Shown here one piece after another: positions 34,585 to 41,058 of a DNA stretch of 64,000 bases. Under the pieces are notes generated by a model that made no database searches, had not been told where the DNA came from, and saw only the letters and a list, made by a program, of their open reading frames with translations. The position numbers and the translations under genes were made by a program. The DNA is taken from NCBI RefSeq assembly GCF_001519065.1, contig NZ_KQ954260.1, forward strand, positions 47,129 through 111,128, written 5' to 3'. The first letter of the stretch is position 1. Each line of letters opens with the position of its first letter. This DNA comes from Novosphingobium sp. FSW06-99 (GTDB lineage Bacteria > Pseudomonadota > Alphaproteobacteria > Sphingomonadales > Sphingomonadaceae).

Positions 34585-35033
34585 CCGGCCCCAAATCGTG
34601 CAGTGCCATCACGCTCGGTCGGCGACTGCGCCGTGTCGGTCGCAAGATGCAAGTCAGCGTCGAGGCGCGGTTTGATGCGGCCGACATCAACTATACGCAG
34701 TGGTGCGCGCTGCACCACGTGCGCGACGGCGCCACGCTTGATTCGCGCGCCCTGGCGGCAGAGCTGGAGATCAGTCCCGCTTCGGCCTGCCGGGTGATCG
34801 ACGGGCTGTTGGGGCGGGGGCTGGTCAGCCGCCACCGCGATCCTGCCGACCCGCGCGCGACAGTGTTTGCGCTGACCAATGCGGGACTGGTCACGCTGCA
34901 GCACGTCGGGCCGATCATCGATTCGCGCAATGCACAGGCGCTGTCGGGCCTGTCGGGTGACGAGATGGAGACCCTGCTGCACTTGCTCGACAAGCTGACC
35001 GCGTCGCTCGAACTGCCGGTGAGCGCCGCCTGA
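34581..35033 (+). CDS. MarR-family transcriptional regulator
   Basis: A 150-residue winged-helix repressor: NYTQWCALHHV, LAAELEISPASACRVIDGLLGRGLVSRHRDPADPRATVFALT and C-terminal dimerisation helices. It starts with GTG overlapping the previous stop. It is convergent with a small unknown gene 7 bp away. The ligand and target are unknown; autoregulation of its two-gene operon is the simplest guess. The protein has few cysteines, so redox sensing like OhrR is not obvious. Confidence 0.88.
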   Translation: MTGPKSCSAITLGRRLRRVGRKMQVSVEARFDAADINYTQWCALHHVRDGATLDSRALAAELEISPASACRVIDGLLGRGLVSRHRDPADPRATVFALTNAGLVTLQHVGPIIDSRNAQALSGLSGDEMETLLHLLDKLTASLELPVSAA

Positions 35034-35040
35034 TCGGCCC

Positions 35041-35298
35041 TTAGCCGCCGGATTTATCCAGCAAGTCCATGAAATTGCGCGCCGCGTCGCGGTCGGCCGG
35101 GTCTTTGAAGGCGACATCCAGATCGGGTGCTTCGCCCAGCATGTGGAGGATCGTCCACATCGCAAACCGGTGCGCCTTGTCGGTTTCCAGCCCGAAGGCG
35201 ACTCGCATCTGCTCGATCCCGCCCGCCAGCGCCGCTGGACTGAGTGTCTCAAGATCACCGGTCCCGAAGAAGCGGCGGAGCTGATCGTCAAAATCCAT
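35041..35298 (-). CDS. Hypothetical protein, 85 residues
   Basis: A small acidic, mostly helical protein (MDFDDQLRRFFGTGDLETL; GGIEQMRVAFGLETDKAHRFAMWTILHMLG; DAARNFMDLLDKSGG). I recognise no family. The start at 35298 has AAGG about 9 bases upstream and gives sequence beginning right at the helical core. The longer frame to 35433 was rejected. It is convergent with the MarR gene and divergent from the pirin genes. Confidence 0.65.
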   Translation of the reverse strand: MDFDDQLRRFFGTGDLETLSPAALAGGIEQMRVAFGLETDKAHRFAMWTILHMLGEAPDLDVAFKDPADRDAARNFMDLLDKSGG

Positions 35299-35435
35299 GG
35301 CGGTAACCTTTGACCACGCGGATGCGTTGCAACGGTCCGGCCGATGCGGCACGTTCGTGCCCGCTGTCAATCGGTTCGGCCGCAACCCGGTCTGTCTGCC
35401 GATCCGGGCCGCGCGACAAGGGGCTGGAACCAATC

Positions 35436-35472
35436 ATTGATAAACATTTTTCACCGATGTGTTTCAATCAAT
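35436..35472. promoter_or_regulatory. Imperfect inverted repeat in the pirin promoter region
   Basis: The arm ATTGATAAACA (35436-35446) is mirrored by TGTTTCAATCAAT (35460-35472) with a 2-base insertion. It lies in an AT-rich patch 82 bp before the first pirin gene. It is a candidate operator for the pirin-pirin-OsmC unit. The 35299-35553 gap has no gene. Confidence 0.4.
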
Positions 35473-35553
35473 TCTATTTCGTTATCTCCGGCACGCCCTA
35501 GATTGGCCCCAACAGCCGCACGATCCCTGACTGCGGCGACCTGGAGAAAGTCG

Positions 35554-36252
35554 ATGATCGAACTGCGTCCATTTGGTGGAATTGGCCATGCCAACCACGG
35601 TTGGCTCGATGCCCGCCATCATTTCTCGTTTGCAGATTACTACGATCGCGAACGCATGCACTGGGGCAACTTGCGCGTGTGGAACGACGATACGATCGCC
35701 GCCAAGAGCGGTTTTCCGCCGCACCCGCACCGCGACATGGAAATCATCACTTATGTACGCAGCGGCGCGATCACCCATCGCGACAGCCTGGGCAACCAGG
35801 GCCGCACGGCGGCCGGCGACGTGCAGGTGATGAGCGCGGGCACCGGCATCACCCACGCCGAATACAACATCGAGGATGAAACCACCACGCTGTTCCAGAT
35901 CTGGATCCAGCCGACCCGCACCGGTGAACAACCGGGCTGGGGCGCGCGGGCCTTTCCCAAGGGCGACCGCTCCGGGCAACTGGTGGTGCTGGCCAGCGGC
36001 TATGGCGAAGACAGCGATGCCCTGCCGATCCGCACCGAGGCGCGGCTGGTGGCAGGCACGCTGCGTGCGGGCGAAACCGTCGACTATGCGCTGGGCACCG
36101 AACGCAAGGGCTATCTGGTTCCGGCAACCGGCCGGATCGTGGTCAACGGGGTCGAGGCCAACGCCCGTGACGGCGTGGCCATTGCCGATGAAGCGGTGAT
36201 CACGATCACCGCGCTCGAAGAAGCCGAAGTGGTGCTCGTCGATACACTCTGA
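35554..36252 (+). CDS. Pirin-family protein (YhhW-like bicupin)
   Basis: A 232-residue pirin. The metal-binding N-terminal cupin shows FPPHPHRDMEIITYV (two His and the Glu), HRDSLGNQG and the conserved SAGTGITHAEYN with a further His. The ARHHFSFADYYD opening is typical of YhhW. Bacterial pirins of this type act as quercetin 2,3-dioxygenase-like enzymes or as redox/electrophile-responsive modulators. The ATG at 35554 has GGAG upstream. It begins a rightward run of stress-type genes. Confidence 0.92.
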   Translation: MIELRPFGGIGHANHGWLDARHHFSFADYYDRERMHWGNLRVWNDDTIAAKSGFPPHPHRDMEIITYVRSGAITHRDSLGNQGRTAAGDVQVMSAGTGITHAEYNIEDETTTLFQIWIQPTRTGEQPGWGARAFPKGDRSGQLVVLASGYGEDSDALPIRTEARLVAGTLRAGETVDYALGTERKGYLVPATGRIVVNGVEANARDGVAIADEAVITITALEEAEVVLVDTL

Positions 36253-36318
36253 CCCGCGATCGGCGGCGGGGGCCGATGGTTCGCCCCCGCCGCCGGATTG
36301 CCCATGAAAGGCCAAGTC

Positions 36319-37236
36319 ATGACATTTGTTTCTTCCCAGACCCCCGTCGATGCGGTGATCGTTCCCCCCGTGCGCGATCTGGGCGATGGCTTTTCCGTGC
36401 GCCGCGCCTTGCCCAGCGCACATCGGCGCATGGTCGGCCCGTTCATCTTTCTTGACCAGATGGGCCCGGCCGCGTTCACCGGCGAGCAGGCCCTCGACGT
36501 GCGGCCCCATCCGCACATCGGCCTCGCCACGGTGACGTTCCTGCTGGAAGGTGAAATCATGCACCGCGATTCGCTGGGCAGCGAACAGGTCATCCGCCCC
36601 GGCGAAGTGAACTGGATGACGGCCGGGCAGGGCATCACCCATTCCGAACGCACGCCCGATACCGCACGCGGTACCGGCGGCAGCCTGTTCGGGCTGCAGA
36701 CCTGGGTCGCGCTGCCCACTGCCCACGAAGAAGTCGCCCCCGAATTCAGCCACTACAAGGCCGATGCCATTCCGGTCGCCGAAGATCGCGGCGCGCGGCT
36801 GACGCTGATCGCGGGCAGCGCCGACGGGCTGGTTTCGCCGGTGCGGACGTATTCCGACATGATCTATGCCGATCTGACCCTGGCGCCGGGCGCGCGCTAT
36901 CGCTTTGCCGCCGATCATGTCGAACGCGCGATCTACGTGGTAACCGGGCGCTTGCGCGTCGAAGGGCAAGAAGGCGGGTTTGATGCCGCGCAACTGGTGG
37001 TGCTGAAGCCCGGTGCGGAAATCGTGCTGACCAGCGATGAACCCACCCGCCTGATGCTGGTGGGCGGCGAACCGTTCCCCGAACGGCGCTTCATCTACTG
37101 GAACTTCGTGTCGTCGCGGGCCGACCGCATCGAACAGGCCAAACTGGACTGGCGCGCCGACCGGTTTGCCCATGTGCCGGGCGAGCACGAATTCATTCCG
37201 CTGCCCGACGACGTCCCCGGCGTAAAGCTGAAGTGA
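36319..37236 (+). CDS. Pirin-family protein, second copy
   Basis: A 305-residue pirin of a different subgroup: VRPHPHIGLATVTFLLEGEIMHRDSLGS and MTAGQGITHSERTP carry the metal-site His and Glu residues in the N-terminal cupin. A second cupin follows (about 180-290). The RRALPSAHRRMVGPFIFLDQMGP opening is typical. The ATG at 36319 is favoured by AAAGG 7 bases upstream over in-frame starts just before it. It is 66 bp downstream of the first pirin and 12 bp upstream of an OsmC gene, so likely in one operon. Confidence 0.92.
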   Translation: MTFVSSQTPVDAVIVPPVRDLGDGFSVRRALPSAHRRMVGPFIFLDQMGPAAFTGEQALDVRPHPHIGLATVTFLLEGEIMHRDSLGSEQVIRPGEVNWMTAGQGITHSERTPDTARGTGGSLFGLQTWVALPTAHEEVAPEFSHYKADAIPVAEDRGARLTLIAGSADGLVSPVRTYSDMIYADLTLAPGARYRFAADHVERAIYVVTGRLRVEGQEGGFDAAQLVVLKPGAEIVLTSDEPTRLMLVGGEPFPERRFIYWNFVSSRADRIEQAKLDWRADRFAHVPGEHEFIPLPDDVPGVKLK

Positions 37237-37248
37237 GGAGCAAGAGCC

Positions 37249-37680
37249 ATGCCTGCCACGCACACCGCAACCGCCACTGCCACCAGCACCGGCCTGGGTA
37301 CGTTCCAGTCCCGCGTTGAACTGGCCGGACAGACGCTGATCGCCGATGAGCCGGCCGACGCCGGTGGGACCGATAGCGGACCCACGCCCTATCACATGCT
37401 GGCGGCCGCGTTGGCCACGTGCACCACGATGACCTTGCGGGCCTATGCCGCGCAAAAGGGTCTGGAAATCGGCCTGGTCAGCACCGAGGCCACCCATCAC
37501 CGCGCGCCAGGCCAGACCCCGTCTGACCGCTTCGAACGCACCATCACGCTGGATCCGCGCCTGGACGAGGCCGTTCGCGCGAAATTGCTGGCGATTGCCG
37601 AACGCTGCCCGGTGCACAACACACTGACGATCGGGTCGCTGGTCGTCACACGGCTGGCCGAGGGGGAAAGCGACACTTGA
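37249..37680 (+). CDS. OsmC-family protein
   Basis: A 143-residue OsmC-superfamily protein (peroxiredoxin-like). The two redox cysteines lie in AALATCTTMTLRAYA (about residue 58) and ERCPVHNTL (about 123), the YhfA/OsmC-like rather than Ohr pattern. It probably reduces organic peroxides or other electrophilic thiol oxidants. It follows the second pirin by 12 bp with GGAG in the gap, so co-translation is expected. It is a second OsmC-superfamily gene besides ohr at 13.7 kb. Confidence 0.9.
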   Translation: MPATHTATATATSTGLGTFQSRVELAGQTLIADEPADAGGTDSGPTPYHMLAAALATCTTMTLRAYAAQKGLEIGLVSTEATHHRAPGQTPSDRFERTITLDPRLDEAVRAKLLAIAERCPVHNTLTIGSLVVTRLAEGESDT

Positions 37681-37687
37681 TGCCGGG

Positions 37688-37715
37688 CCCCTTCGGTCTG
37701 TGCCGACCGAAGGGG
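37688..37715. terminator. Bidirectional hairpin between convergent genes
   Basis: Perfect 11-bp arms (37688-37698 and 37705-37715) with a 6-base loop sit between the OsmC stop and the stop of the glyoxalase-like gene on the other strand. There is no T-run on either side. Confidence 0.65.
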
Positions 37716-37726
37716 ATCGAGGCGCG

Positions 37727-38662
37727 TCAATTGGCGCTTTGGTGGATTTCCGCGATATAGCCGCCGGGGAATTCCACTATGGCAGAGCGTCGGTGATCAG
37801 CCTCGACCGGGGCCACCACCACGTTGGCGCCCGATCCGGTGGCGCGGGCCAGCGCGGCATCAAGATCGCCGACGGCATAGCCGGTGGTTTCGTGGCCATA
37901 AGGATAGGGCTGATGCCCGTCGGTCACCAGCAGCACGTGGTGGCCATATTTCGACGCCAGGCGGATGCGGCGATAAGTTTCGCCCGCGCGACCGATTTCG
38001 ATGCCCGGTGCCTGGGCGTTGTCTTCCACCACTTTGGCATGGGCCCAGCGGGTAAACCCGGCCAGGAACGGTTTGACCGCGTCGGCTGAAACATAGATGC
38101 GGTTTTCCGGCTGGGTGGCGAACGGCGCATAGTTGGGCGCGGTGACATGCCAATAAAGCTGCATGTTGACCCCGCCCGGCCAGCGGATCACCACATCGCG
38201 CCCGATCGGATCGTTGAACGGCGTGACGATCACTTCGGCGCCATCGGCGCGCGCGGCGGCGGCGGCCTTGTCGAGATCGGTCACCAGCCAGCCGGTGCGC
38301 TCGCTGCCAAACGGCCAGGGCGTGCCGGTGCGAAACCCGAACAGCGAAACCGTGCCCGCCGGGGTCTGGACCAGTTGGGTCGACGTGCTCGACGGCGTCG
38401 GGGTGACTTGCGCAATCCCCTGCTTGGTCGAGGCGCCGCCGAAGGTCGCGACGAAGCTGGCGACAAAGGCATCGACTTCGGGCGGTTGCACATAGACGTG
38501 GGTGGTGTCGTATTGCGCGCCCACCGCGAAATCGGGGGTCGCAGCCGGCGCGGGGCCGGCCGGCCGTGCGCAGGCCGGTGCCGCGATGCTGATCAACAGG
38601 CCAAGGGCCGTTGCGCGCAGCAGGACGGCTGAGGATCGAGATTGGGACGATCGGGTGGGCAT
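37727..38662 (-). CDS. Exported glyoxalase-like (VOC) protein
   Basis: A 311-residue protein with an N-terminal signal (LLRATALGLLISIAAPACA, possibly a lipoprotein at that Cys). Two VOC repeats follow: TTHVYVQPPEVDAFVASFVATFGG with TGWLVTDLDKAAAAARADGAEVIVTPF and PGGVNMQLYWH, then NRIYVSADAVKPFLAGFTRWAHAKVVEDN with GYAVGDLDAALARATGSGANVVVAP and FPGGYIAEIHQ. His and Glu residues at repeat ends could bind a metal. The start at 38662 has GGAG 9 bases upstream. A periplasmic lyase or dioxygenase-like role is possible; the substrate is unknown. Confidence 0.82.
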   Translation of the reverse strand: MPTRSSQSRSSAVLLRATALGLLISIAAPACARPAGPAPAATPDFAVGAQYDTTHVYVQPPEVDAFVASFVATFGGASTKQGIAQVTPTPSSTSTQLVQTPAGTVSLFGFRTGTPWPFGSERTGWLVTDLDKAAAAARADGAEVIVTPFNDPIGRDVVIRWPGGVNMQLYWHVTAPNYAPFATQPENRIYVSADAVKPFLAGFTRWAHAKVVEDNAQAPGIEIGRAGETYRRIRLASKYGHHVLLVTDGHQPYPYGHETTGYAVGDLDAALARATGSGANVVVAPVEADHRRSAIVEFPGGYIAEIHQSAN

Positions 38663-38785
38663 GCAGGCAAACTCCGTTGGTGGTCCCCGGCAATGGACCA
38701 CAGCCAGACGCCGGGTGCTTGAAGGAACCTGACACGAATTGCACCGGCCCGGCCCATTGCGGCACGCGGCCCGCGCCGCTGCGTG

Positions 38786-38809
38786 CAACAGGAAATGCCC
38801 GGATCGTTC
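38786..38809 (-). promoter_or_regulatory. Possible EcfG-type (general stress) promoter for the glyoxalase-like gene
   Basis: On the minus strand GGAAC (38809-38805), 16 bases and GTT (38788-38786) fit the alphaproteobacterial EcfG pattern of GGAAC, 16-17 bases, GTT. It lies about 120 bp upstream of the start at 38662. A single match to a short pattern, so tentative. Confidence 0.35.
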
Positions 38810-38925
38810 CAATCATCGCGTGATCATTCAAGCGTTGGGGCTGTCACTGTCGCTAACCAGCATTGTCCCGACGGCAACTGCGCCGCGACATTGAACCGCA
38901 GCGATGCGGCCGATGTTTGATCGCG

Positions 38926-38953
38926 AACGGGTCGGATCGATCGCCAACCCGTT
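38926..38953. promoter_or_regulatory. Inverted repeat AACGGGT-N14-ACCCGTT before the hydrolase gene
   Basis: Perfect 7-base arms at 38926-38932 and 38947-38953 end 25 bp before the start codon at 38979. They may be an operator or a leader hairpin over the ribosome-binding site. The 38663-38978 gap (316 bp) contains this, the possible stress promoter and no gene. Confidence 0.4.
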
Positions 38954-38978
38954 TCCCAACTGTACAGGAGATACCCGC

Positions 38979-39980
38979 ATGGCCGCAAACCGACCGGACA
39001 AAGGCCAGCAGGCCGGGCGTGTGCGGGCAAATCGTCGCGATGTGCTGGCGGGCATGGCGGCGGCGACACTGATCGCCACGGGCCCCGAGGCCATCGCCGC
39101 CTCGCTTTCACCCCTCCCTTCGAATCCCAAGGAGCGCAAAGACATGGCTACCATCACCACCAAGGACGGCACCGAGATCTTCTACAAGGACTGGGGTCCG
39201 AAAGATGCCACGCCGCTGGTGTTCCACCATGGCTGGCCACTGAGTTCGGACGACTGGGATGCGCAGATGCTGTTCTTTCTGGCCAAGGGATATCGGGTGG
39301 TTGCGCACGATCGGCGCGGGCATGGCCGATCGGCACAAGTCGGCACGGGCCACGACATGGATCACTATGCCGCCGACGCGTCCGCCGTCGCCGAGCACCT
39401 CGACTTGCGCAATGCCGTGCATATCGGCCATTCGACAGGCGGCGGTGAAGTCGCCCGCTATGTTGCGCAATATGGTCAGCCGCAAGGGCGCGTGGCCAAG
39501 GCGGTGCTGATCAGCGCGGTGCCCCCGCTGATGGTCAAGACCGCTGCCAATCCGGGCGGCACGCCGATCGCGGTGTTCGACGGATTTCGCCAGGCGCTTG
39601 CCGCCAACCGTTCGCAGTTCTTTCTCGATGTCGCCTCGGGGCCGTTCTACGGTTTCAACCGGCCCGGCGCGACAGTGTCGCAAGGCATCATCCAGAACTG
39701 GTGGCGCCAGGGCATGACAGGCGGGGCAAACGCCCATTACGAGGGCATCAAGGCCTTTTCGGAAACCGACCAGACCGAAGACCTGAAGGCGATCACCGTC
39801 CCCACGCTGATCCTGCAGGGCGATGATGACCAAGTCGTGCCCTATCAGGATGCCGCGCTGCTGCAGGCCAAGCTGATCAGGCACGCCACGCTCAAGATCT
39901 ATCCCGGTTTCCCCCACGGCATGGCCACCACCCATGCCGACGCGATCAACGCCGACCTGCTGGCATTCATCCGCACCTGA
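38979..39980 (+). CDS. Tat-exported alpha/beta hydrolase, non-heme haloperoxidase type
   Basis: A 333-residue protein. A twin-arginine leader (RANRRDVLAGMAAATLIATG, about residues 16-37) is joined to a complete haloperoxidase-like hydrolase that itself begins MATITTKDGTEIFYKDWG at residue 56. The catalytic triad is visible: Ser in GHSTGGGEV, Asp in LQGDDDQVVPY and His in GFPHGMATTH. Family enzymes are esterases/perhydrolases, formerly called chloroperoxidases. The start at 38979 has AGGAG 8 bases upstream. An internal ATG at 39144 has its own consensus Shine-Dalgarno, so a cytosolic form is possible. Confidence 0.88.
   Translation: MAANRPDKGQQAGRVRANRRDVLAGMAAATLIATGPEAIAASLSPLPSNPKERKDMATITTKDGTEIFYKDWGPKDATPLVFHHGWPLSSDDWDAQMLFFLAKGYRVVAHDRRGHGRSAQVGTGHDMDHYAADASAVAEHLDLRNAVHIGHSTGGGEVARYVAQYGQPQGRVAKAVLISAVPPLMVKTAANPGGTPIAVFDGFRQALAANRSQFFLDVASGPFYGFNRPGATVSQGIIQNWWRQGMTGGANAHYEGIKAFSETDQTEDLKAITVPTLILQGDDDQVVPYQDAALLQAKLIRHATLKIYPGFPHGMATTHADAINADLLAFIRT
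39129..39146 (+). promoter_or_regulatory. Internal ribosome-binding site and second start inside the hydrolase gene
   Basis: AAGGAG (39129-39134), 9 bases, then ATG (39144-39146) in frame, exactly at the canonical N-terminus of haloperoxidase-type hydrolases. It could yield a leaderless 278-residue cytosolic protein, or be a relic of the ancestral start before a Tat leader was gained. Confidence 0.55.
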
Positions 39981-40043
39981 TGTTCACGGGCGCAAAATCG
40001 CCCCTCCAGACATTTCCTCATCACGCAAGCAAAGGAATTGCCA

Positions 40044-40700
40044 ATGCCCATCGCCACCCCGACCCCCGGCAGCGCGCTGCTTTCGCCCACCGATCACGCG
40101 CTGATCATGATCGATTTCCAGTCGCAGATGGCGTTCGCCACCAAGTCGATCGATACCACGCTGTTGCGCAACAACGCCGCGCTGGTGGCCAGCGCCGCCG
40201 CCGAGTTCAAGGTTCCCACGATCCTGACGACGGTTGCCGAAAAGAGCTTTTCGGGGCCGATGTTCTACGAAGTGACCGATCCGTTTCCGGGCCAGGCGCT
40301 GTTTGACCGCACCAGCATGAACACTTGGGAAGATGCCGCGGTGATCGGCGAAGTGAACCGCATCGGCAAATCGCGGATCGTGCTGTCCGGTCTGTGGACC
40401 AGCGTGTGCATCGTTGGCCCGGCCTTGTCGGCGATCGACCAGGGCTTTGAAATCTATGTCATCGCTGATGCCTGCGGCGATGTGTCGAGCGAAGCGCACG
40501 AACGCGCGATCGAACGCATGATCCAGGCCGGAGCGCGGCCGATGACCGCGCTGCAATACCTGCTGGAACTGCAGCGCGACTGGGCGCGCAGTGAAACCTA
40601 TGATGCCACCACCGGCGTCGCGCGCAAGCTGGGCGGGGCCTACGGCCTTGGCGTGACATATGCCAAGACGATGTTCGGTGCGTCCGAAGGCGCCCATTGA
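40044..40700 (+). CDS. Isochorismatase-family hydrolase
   Basis: A 218-residue cysteine hydrolase of the isochorismatase fold. The triad is visible as Asp in MIDFQSQM, Lys in VAEKSF and Cys in LWTSVCIVGPAL, followed by the typical DACGDVSSEAHERAIERM. Members hydrolyse amides, ureas or vinyl ethers; this subgroup (YcaC-like) has no settled substrate. The ATG at 40044 follows AAAGGA by 7-8 bases. It is 63 bp downstream of the haloperoxidase-type gene and upstream of XapX and amidohydrolase genes, an association suggesting one pathway. Confidence 0.9.
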   Translation: MPIATPTPGSALLSPTDHALIMIDFQSQMAFATKSIDTTLLRNNAALVASAAAEFKVPTILTTVAEKSFSGPMFYEVTDPFPGQALFDRTSMNTWEDAAVIGEVNRIGKSRIVLSGLWTSVCIVGPALSAIDQGFEIYVIADACGDVSSEAHERAIERMIQAGARPMTALQYLLELQRDWARSETYDATTGVARKLGGAYGLGVTYAKTMFGASEGAH

Positions 40701-40761
40701 TCGATTGCGGGGGGCGGGGCACCACACGTGTCCCGCCGCCTGGCTGGCTGGAGGCAACGCC

Positions 40762-41028
40762 ATGAAATTGTATATCTATTCCCTGGGCGCAGGCCTGCTG
40801 GTGGGTGTTGTCTACAGCCTGTTGGGGGTCCGTTCGCCCGCCCCGCCGATGATCGCGCTGATCGGTCTGGCCGGCATGCTGGTTGGCGAACAAGTCGTGC
40901 CGACGCTGCGCCAGTACTGGCAGGGGCACAATGTCGGCGTGTTCGTGCGCGACCATTGCGCGCCGCAAGTGCTGGGCACCGGCACCACCCATGCTGCGCC
41001 CGCCAAATGCGACACACCCCATTCCTGA
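40762..41028 (+). CDS. XapX-domain small membrane protein
   Basis: An 88-residue protein with two hydrophobic segments (YIYSLGAGLLVGVVYSLL and PPMIALIGLAGMLVGEQVVPTL) in the XapX (DUF1427) pattern GxxxGxxYxxLxVRSPAPPxxALxGLxGMLxGE. A His/Cys-containing tail follows (VRDHCAPQVLGTG, AAPAKCDTPHS). The function of XapX is unknown. The ATG at 40762 has GGAGG upstream. It lies between isochorismatase-type and amidohydrolase genes, and the gap before it contains a small GC-rich hairpin (40712-40738). Confidence 0.85.
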   Translation: MKLYIYSLGAGLLVGVVYSLLGVRSPAPPMIALIGLAGMLVGEQVVPTLRQYWQGHNVGVFVRDHCAPQVLGTGTTHAAPAKCDTPHS

Positions 41029-41058
41029 TCCGACGATCCCATCTTGCGGAGTAGCCCG

